Below, piece after piece: positions 59,074-64,000 of a DNA stretch of 64,000 nt (position 1 is its first letter; each line of letters starts with the position of its first letter). The notes beneath the pieces are model-generated. The model did no database searches, had not been told where the DNA came from, and worked only from the letters and a program-made list of their open reading frames with translations. Position numbers and translations under genes: made by a program. This DNA is from an uncultured Caldilineaceae bacterium (GTDB lineage Bacteria; Chloroflexota; Anaerolineae; Caldilineales; Caldilineaceae), in assembly GCA_958295915.1 (NCBI GenBank), contig OY282381.1, forward strand, positions 2,688,722-2,752,721. The letters are read 5' to 3'.

Positions 59074-59110
59074 TATCCTGTTCATCCTGCCTATCCTGAA
59101 AATCCTGATC
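59074..59110. repeat. 9-base periodic TCCTG repeat
   Basis: TCCTG occurs four times at exact 9-base spacing (TCCTGTTCATCCTGCCTA and onward) in the helicase/ATPase divergent region. Similar ATCCTGTTCATCCTG strings are common dispersed repeats in many bacterial genomes. Confidence 0.6.
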
Positions 59111-59128
59111 CAGTTTCCGTTTCTTATG

Positions 59129-59157
59129 GCCACAATGTATTGTGACCGTGTTATAAT
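59129..59157 (+). promoter_or_regulatory. candidate promoter with palindromic operator before the Mn/Zn-type ABC ATPase
   Basis: A perfect palindrome CACAAT-GT-ATTGTG (59131-59144), extendable to nine bases per arm with one mismatch (59128/9-59147), is followed seven bases later by a consensus -10 TATAAT (59152-59157). The palindrome occupies the -35 area, as expected for a repressor site. Size and position fit a metalloregulator such as a Fur/Zur or DtxR/MntR protein. No perfect -35 hexamer was seen. Confidence 0.55.
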
Positions 59158-59214
59158 GGGGTGGAAATCGTCTTATTGGGTCGTTTCCGCCACTTTTTTT
59201 GCAGAGAATTCTCA

Positions 59215-60099
59215 ATGCCGCCATTCACCCGACGACCACCGGCCCACCATGAAGGGGCGCCGACCGTCCAACTGGACACTGTATCGGTTCGATACTCTGG
59301 CGTCACGGCTCTGGAAGAGATATCCTTCTGTCTGCGCGCGGGGGAGCAGGTGGCGGTTGTGGGGCCGAACGGCGCCGGCAAAAGCACGCTTTTTCATGTC
59401 ATTGTCGGCACCATCAAACCCTCTCGAGGGCAGGCGCGCATCTATGGCAGCGGGCCGAGGGACCACATCTGCATTGGCTATGTGCCCCAGCGTAAGAGCA
59501 TAGACTGGCATTTCCCCGTAACAGTGCGGGATGTCGTGCTGATGGGGCGGGTCGCCAAGATCGGTTTCCTGCGGCGGGCCGGCCGGCGCGATCATGCGCT
59601 CGTGGAGCAAGCCCTCGCCGAAGTGGAGATGACCGATTTGGCCAACCGTCAGATCGGGGAGCTGTCCGATGGGCAGAAACAGCGGGTGTTCCTGGCCCGG
59701 GTTCTGGCCCAGGAGGCGGAACTGGTGTTGCTGGACGAGCCACTGACCGCGCTGGATGTGGCCAGCCAGGAGGCCGTGCGCGGCATTCTGCAGCGGCTGC
59801 GCCAGGAGGGTGTCGGCATACTTGTCGCTACCCACGACCTCAATCAGGCCGCGTCGTACGATCGCGTGTTGCTGCTCAACCGGCGCTTGCTGGCGGATGG
59901 GCCGCCTCAGGCATTGCTCACCACTGAAATGCTCAGCCTGGCCTACGGAACGCATCTGCACATTTTAGAGACCCCCACCGGCATAGCCATGTTGCCCGAT
60001 GCCTGCTGCATGGATGACGTTCCTCGGTTGACAGCCACTACAGACAGCGCCGGCGTCGCGCCCACAATGGCGCGCCGTATGAACACTGAGCCCGCCTGA
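59215..60099 (+). CDS. metal-type ABC transporter ATP-binding protein (ZnuC/MntB-like)
   Basis: This 294-residue ATPase of the manganese/zinc/iron chelate import family has Walker A GPNGAGKST (50-58), Q-loop GYVPQRKSIDWHFPVTVRDV (the YVPQR..DWxFP pattern is typical of Mn/Zn importers), a signature LSDGQKQR in place of LSGGQ, Walker B LVLLDEP and the H-loop ATHDL. A C-terminal tail of about 45 residues contains a Cys pair (PDACCMDD) that could bind metal. The ATG at 59215 is chosen since the frame upstream overlaps the promoter. No permease or binding-protein gene follows within the window: the next gene is on the other strand. It is therefore an orphan ATPase or a broken-up operon. Confidence 0.85.
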   Translation: MPPFTRRPPAHHEGAPTVQLDTVSVRYSGVTALEEISFCLRAGEQVAVVGPNGAGKSTLFHVIVGTIKPSRGQARIYGSGPRDHICIGYVPQRKSIDWHFPVTVRDVVLMGRVAKIGFLRRAGRRDHALVEQALAEVEMTDLANRQIGELSDGQKQRVFLARVLAQEAELVLLDEPLTALDVASQEAVRGILQRLRQEGVGILVATHDLNQAASYDRVLLLNRRLLADGPPQALLTTEMLSLAYGTHLHILETPTGIAMLPDACCMDDVPRLTATTDSAGVAPTMARRMNTEPA

Positions 60100-60257
60100 C
60101 GAGGATTGCAGAGATTGGAACGCGCTCTCCATTAACCCGACCCCTGGATTCGGCGACAGGCCAGCCAATCTGGCCTGATCGAGCCGTTTGAGGACGGCCA
60201 GGCGCGGGCAGGGGTCATCTGCTGGAAACTGACTCCTGGCAACCAGGGCGCCCTGAC

Positions 60258-61004
60258 TTACAGCTCATAGATGCGCCGCAGATTCTCACCCAGGATCAGC
60301 GCCTCATCCGCTGGCGAGAAACCGACGATCCGAATGCCGTTGACCCCGTGCGCGGCTATGGCCTGGGGCGCATTGGAGCCGAAGACGATCCGATCCGCGC
60401 CCAAATCTCCGCCGCGCACGATCCCTAAAATGGTGAAGGGCTCGGCCGCGGCGATAATCGTCGTGCCCAGATAGATATTTGCGCATTCCTGCGCGGCCTG
60501 CACTGCTGACCCTACCCACTCCCGATAGCCCATGTGATCCATGATTATCGTGACCTGCGGATGGCGCTTGGCCAGCCGGGCGATATATGCCGGCGCGCAG
60601 CCGCTGCGATACGAACCGGAGTGGATCGTTGCCGGGATGCCGAGAGAGCGGGCCAGGTCCATGACCGCATCCGGCACTGGGCTATCCAGCCGGTAGCCGT
60701 GCTGGGCAGCCATCAACTTGACAGTGCGCGCCCCTCGCCGCACGCACATCTCTAAATCCGCCAGCGCATCCGGCCCCATCGTCGGGTTGATCAGGCAGCC
60801 GGGCAGAATGCGAGACACGCCCTCGACTGCGTCCAGCAGGGCGGCATTGCCGGGCCGGGGATCCGTTGGCACACCGGATTTAAAAACAACGCTCACATCG
60901 ATGCCGGCGGCGTCGGCATTGGCGAGCAGACCAGATGGGCCGTAGGGTTTGTCGGCAAAGGTGTCAGGCATATAGGATTCGAAATCAGCGACGAATTGAC
61001 TCAT
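60258..61004 (-). CDS. amidohydrolase-2-like TIM-barrel protein lacking key metal ligands
   Basis: This 248-residue protein has the outline of the amidohydrolase family 2 barrel (relatives of ACMSD): GLLANADAAGIDVSVVF, the strand GARTVKLMA, the metal-type His of IPATIHSGS, IIMDHMG, and the final DRIVFGSNAP. The N-terminal metal-binding HxH is not present (the first strand reads VADFESYMP). The final Asp, usual in GSDxP, is Asn. The metal site is thus at least partly missing, and hydrolase activity is doubtful; a decarboxylase or lactonase-like relative with altered chemistry is possible. The length, about 50 residues under the norm, also fits. It is divergent from the 2-hydroxyacid dehydrogenase gene, 206 bases away. 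Confidence 0.7.
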   Translation of the reverse strand: MSQFVADFESYMPDTFADKPYGPSGLLANADAAGIDVSVVFKSGVPTDPRPGNAALLDAVEGVSRILPGCLINPTMGPDALADLEMCVRRGARTVKLMAAQHGYRLDSPVPDAVMDLARSLGIPATIHSGSYRSGCAPAYIARLAKRHPQVTIIMDHMGYREWVGSAVQAAQECANIYLGTTIIAAAEPFTILGIVRGGDLGADRIVFGSNAPQAIAAHGVNGIRIVGFSPADEALILGENLRRIYEL

Positions 61005-61210
61005 AGTGGGCCTCCCATGAATGGATAGAATGTTGCAATGGGCCTCTGCTCGAGAGAGGCGAGAGTAGGCATATAGCCTAGTGCCGATTGCTCGTCATGT
61101 CAAACTCCCCTATCTCCAATAGATCCCCTCAGCATTGCGCGATCGCTCGCATTCGTGCTATACATTGTCTGAATGTTGGCATCACCTGACCGAGCCAGCG
61201 GAGCCGCCCT

Positions 61211-62221
61211 ATGACGACCAACCCTTTCCCCGCGCCCGATGATCTGACCATCTGTTTTGCCCACGTGGCCTATCGGCTGGAATCGACTTTCGCCCGCCGG
61301 CAGACGAATCTGCGCCAGTCGCGCCCAACAGAGGCGCGCATTGCAACCTTTCAGGTGTGGACGCCGGCCGAGCTGGCCGCCCGCTTGCAGGAGGCGGATG
61401 TGTTGCTGATCTCCGGCTTTTGGCAGAATGATCTCCTGGACAGCGCGCCCCGGCTGCGTTTCATTCAGACCATCGGCGCCGGCTATGAGCAGTTTGATCT
61501 GGACGCGCTGCGACAGCGGGGCATTCGCCTGGCCAACGCCAGCGGCGTGAACTGCAACGCAGTCAGTGAACATGCCATGGCCCTGATTCTGGCCCTGACG
61601 CGCCACATCCACACTGGGCGGGATCACCAGCGGCATCATGTCTGGCGCGGCATGATCGGCGACCTGGCCCAGCGCGAGGACGAACTGGGCGGCAAGACCC
61701 TGCTGATCGTCGGCCTGGGGAAGATCGGCTCCCGCCTGGCGAAGCTGGCCAAGGCGTTCGATATGCGGGTGTTGGCGACCAAGCGCAACCCGGCCACAGC
61801 CGCCGGCCCCGCTGATGGCGTGTACCCGCCGCAGCGACTGCCGGCCTTGCTGCCGCAGGCGGATTTCGTGGCCCTCACCTGCCCGCTTACGCCGGCGACG
61901 GAAAAATGTATCGATGCAACGGCCTTGGCGCGCATGAAACAGAGCGCCTATCTGATCAACGTGGCCCGCGGCGGCTGCGTAGACGAGCCGGCTCTACTGA
62001 CAGCCCTGCAGTCGGCTGTCATTGCCGGCGCTGGCATCGATCACTTCTGGGCAGAACCTTTGCCGCCGGATTCGCCCTTCTGGGATCTCGAAAATGTCCT
62101 CATCACCCCGCATACCGGCGGCGAAACCCGCATGTATGAAGAAAACCTGCTCGATATTCTGATGCAGAATCTGAACCGGCTGTGGCGGGGCGAGGCGGAG
62201 CTCCGCAACCAGGTGGTGTAG
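61211..62221 (+). CDS. D-isomer-specific 2-hydroxyacid dehydrogenase
   Basis: This 336-residue NAD(P)-dependent dehydrogenase of the glyoxylate/hydroxypyruvate reductase group has the nucleotide loop VGLGKIGSRLAKLAKAFDM and the substrate-side GAGYEQFDL with NASGVNCNAVSEHAMALI. Catalytic positions are Arg in INVARGGCVDEPAL, a Glu in AEPLPPDSPFW, and His in ITPHTGGET. The start is placed at the ATG at 61211, which gives the usual N-terminal strand TICFAHVAY. It stands alone on its strand, divergent from the amidohydrolase-like gene, and may share its promoter region. The substrate is not determinable. Confidence 0.9.
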   Translation: MTTNPFPAPDDLTICFAHVAYRLESTFARRQTNLRQSRPTEARIATFQVWTPAELAARLQEADVLLISGFWQNDLLDSAPRLRFIQTIGAGYEQFDLDALRQRGIRLANASGVNCNAVSEHAMALILALTRHIHTGRDHQRHHVWRGMIGDLAQREDELGGKTLLIVGLGKIGSRLAKLAKAFDMRVLATKRNPATAAGPADGVYPPQRLPALLPQADFVALTCPLTPATEKCIDATALARMKQSAYLINVARGGCVDEPALLTALQSAVIAGAGIDHFWAEPLPPDSPFWDLENVLITPHTGGETRMYEENLLDILMQNLNRLWRGEAELRNQVV

Positions 62222-62383
62222 AGGACAGCAAGCAGGAGAGAGAAACGCCAATATCTCTTCACTGCTCAACTGACCACATATCGAGTTGAAGGGTCAGCTA
62301 AAGGGTTGGTAGAATGTCAGATATGTCAGGTGGCGCTGCGCGATGCTGAGAGCATGCGCGTATGCCCATGACCAGGAGAGGAC

Positions 62384-64000
62384 ATGATTTCGTTCCCGTT
62401 TGCGCGTCTGCTTGCGAACGCCGCAGCGCTGCTCACAGCGCTGTTCCTCGCGCGCGCCCATCCCGCCTTCGCGCAGGAGAAATCGCTGCTCTGGGAGCGC
62501 TTCGATGTGGACATCGTCATACGCCAAGACGGCGCTTTCGATGTGGCGGAGCATCAGAGCATCCATTTTGCGCGCGGCACATTCACTTTCGGCTTTCGTG
62601 ACATTCCCAAACACAACTTCAACGCTCTCAGCAACTGGTCCATAACGGACAGCGGCGGCAACCGCTATCAGCTGGTGAATGGCGGCAACGAGCCCTATAC
62701 GTTCACCGTCTCCGATCGGGGCTCTCGTTACGTCATCCACTGGTATTTCCCGCCCATAGCCAACCAGAGCGAGACCTATACACTTGCCTATACCGTGCAT
62801 GGCGGCCTGCGCTACTACGGAGGCGGCGACCAACTCTGGTGGAAAGCGATTTACGGCGATCGCAGCTTCCCGGTGCAGGCCGGGCGGGTGGATGTGGTCG
62901 CGCCGGCCGTGATTCAGGAATGGGCTGCGTACATCAACTTTGCGGATGCCCGGGAAGACGCATCCGCTTCGCTCCTGGAGAGTCGCCAGGAGATAGTTTT
63001 TGAGCTTGACCGCAGCCTGCCGCCCGGTGAAGAGTTCGAAGTGCGGGTGGAATTTGCGCCCAATGTGGTGGCCGGCGAACCCCAGCCCTGGCAGTCTCGG
63101 GCCGATGCTGAAGCGGCGGATCGCGAGGCTGCCGCGCGCTTTCGCAACACGTGGGGGCCGATACTGACCCTGGGGTTTGGCGCTTTGGGCCTGCTCTTCC
63201 TCTTGGGCGGCCCGGCATTGCTCTATCTGCTCTGGTATCGCTGGGGCCGCGACAAACCGGTGGAAATGGTCGCCGACTACCTGCCGGAGCCGCCGGACGA
63301 TCTGGCCCCCGGCGTTGTCGGTACCCTTCTGGACGAGCAGGCGGATATGCAGGATATCATCGCCACCCTTGTGGATCTGGCGCGGCGCAAAGTCATCAGC
63401 ATCACAGAAGAGAAAAAGGGCCAAGTCGAGCCCAACAGCGGCGCGTCAAGTCACGCCCGTTTACCGGGTACCGCGCGCGACTTCATCTATCGCCGCGAGG
63501 TCGCGCCTTCGAGCGCGCGCCAGACTGAACCTGGCAATCTGTCCCTCTCCTCCTTCGAACAGCTTCTGTTGGACAACGTCTTTGGCGCAAAGCATGAGGT
63601 CAGACTATCGCACCTGAAAGACAAATTTCACAGGAAGCTGCCCAAGCTCAAAAAGGCGCTGTATGATGAGGTGACCGAGCAGGGCTTTTTTGCGCGCAGT
63701 CCAGAAACTGTGCGCAACCAATACGGCTGTTTCGGTATATGTTTGTTGGTGGTCGCCGCCCTGGTTGGCGTTGGATTGGTGGCGCAGTTCGGCAGTCTGA
63801 CCGGCGCCGCTGTTCTGCCCGGGGTGGGGCTTGCCGTGATCGCCTTTGGCTGCTTGATCCTGGCGCGCTTTATGCCCCGCAAGACCGATGCAGGCTCCGA
63901 GATGGCGGCCCGCTGGCAGGCGTTCAAACGCTATCTGCAAGATATCGACCGCTACAGCGATCTGGATGAACAAAAGGAAATCTGGGATCGTTGGTTGCCT
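62384..64000 (+). CDS. DUF2207 membrane protein (partial, cut by the right edge)
   Basis: The frame is open for 539 codons from an ATG at 62384 with AGGAGAGG just upstream, and continues past the window end. The signal peptide (MISFPFARLLANAAALLTAL to AFAQ) is followed by the extracytoplasmic DUF2207 domain: FDVDIVIRQDGAFDVAEHQ, FTFGFRDIPKHNF, YTVHGGLRYYGGGDQLWWKA. Then come a membrane helix (LGFGALGLLFLLGGPALLYLLW), a cytoplasmic part (PPDDLAPGVVGTLLDEQAD, LARRKVISI) and two further hydrophobic segments around residues 445-495. This is the YciQ-type architecture seen in many bacteria; its role is unknown. Only the last cytoplasmic stretch is missing. Confidence 0.88.
   Translation, partial: MISFPFARLLANAAALLTALFLARAHPAFAQEKSLLWERFDVDIVIRQDGAFDVAEHQSIHFARGTFTFGFRDIPKHNFNALSNWSITDSGGNRYQLVNGGNEPYTFTVSDRGSRYVIHWYFPPIANQSETYTLAYTVHGGLRYYGGGDQLWWKAIYGDRSFPVQAGRVDVVAPAVIQEWAAYINFADAREDASASLLESRQEIVFELDRSLPPGEEFEVRVEFAPNVVAGEPQPWQSRADAEAADREAAARFRNTWGPILTLGFGALGLLFLLGGPALLYLLWYRWGRDKPVEMVADYLPEPPDDLAPGVVGTLLDEQADMQDIIATLVDLARRKVISITEEKKGQVEPNSGASSHARLPGTARDFIYRREVAPSSARQTEPGNLSLSSFEQLLLDNVFGAKHEVRLSHLKDKFHRKLPKLKKALYDEVTEQGFFARSPETVRNQYGCFGICLLVVAALVGVGLVAQFGSLTGAAVLPGVGLAVIAFGCLILARFMPRKTDAGSEMAARWQAFKRYLQDIDRYSDLDEQKEIWDRWLP

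Overview
The window looks like a chromosomal segment of a GC-rich bacterium, most likely a member of the Chloroflexota (Anaerolineae/Caldilineae-like). This is an inference from gene content: paired carbohydrate ABC importers, a rhamnose-type aldolase/dehydrogenase fusion, unlinked ThrA-type aspartokinase and homoserine dehydrogenase genes, FtsH, CarB, and many short palindromic intergenic repeats. No rRNA, tRNA or CRISPR array was seen, and no phylogenetic marker settles the lineage.

Layout. (1) 1-7030, minus strand: two carbohydrate ABC importer operons, each ordered lipoprotein binding protein, MalF-type permease, MalG-type permease. Each has a strong hairpin just after the binding-protein gene, and neither has a local ATPase. 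(2) 7.0-15.4 kb: mixed catabolic genes, namely a RhaEW-like aldolase/SDR fusion, an amidase remnant, a Kelch lipoprotein, a Gfo/Idh/MocA oxidoreductase, an SDR, a 7/11-residue coiled-coil membrane protein and pseudouridine-5'-phosphate glycosidase. (3) 15.4-23.0 kb, minus strand: lysC-hom-asd, a HAD-like gene and ftsH, preceded by a clear SAM-I riboswitch with an intrinsic terminator. (4) 23.1-52.8 kb, minus strand: eleven head-to-tail, nearly identical copies of a gene of about 2.3-3.1 kb. It encodes a polytopic GT-C (AftB-like) glycosyltransferase fused to an extracytoplasmic segment and a CBM66-like beta-sandwich; the six copies nearest lysC also carry a 120-residue C-terminal domain. (5) 52.9-64 kb: carB, a queuosine-precursor transporter, an SF2 helicase, an orphan Mn/Zn-type ABC ATPase behind a palindromic operator, a degenerate amidohydrolase, a 2-hydroxyacid dehydrogenase and a DUF2207 membrane protein running off the right edge.

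The main discovery candidate is the glycosyltransferase array. Three copies contain poly-G tracts of 10-14 bases at the membrane/extracytoplasmic junction. One tract length keeps the frame open (copy 4) and two split the gene (copies 1 and 10), as expected of phase variation. Copies differ mainly at a few hot spots on a nearly constant background, which suggests gene conversion. There are in-frame duplications of 38 and 120 residues. A second, nearly unchanged SAM-I riboswitch with terminator lies inside the array, directly upstream of copy 4, so one member may have come under S-adenosylmethionine control by segmental duplication. The combination suggests a variable cell-surface glycosylation locus wedged between carB and the methionine/threonine/lysine-branch operon. 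Array copies are numbered 1-11 from left to right; transcription runs from 11 toward 1.
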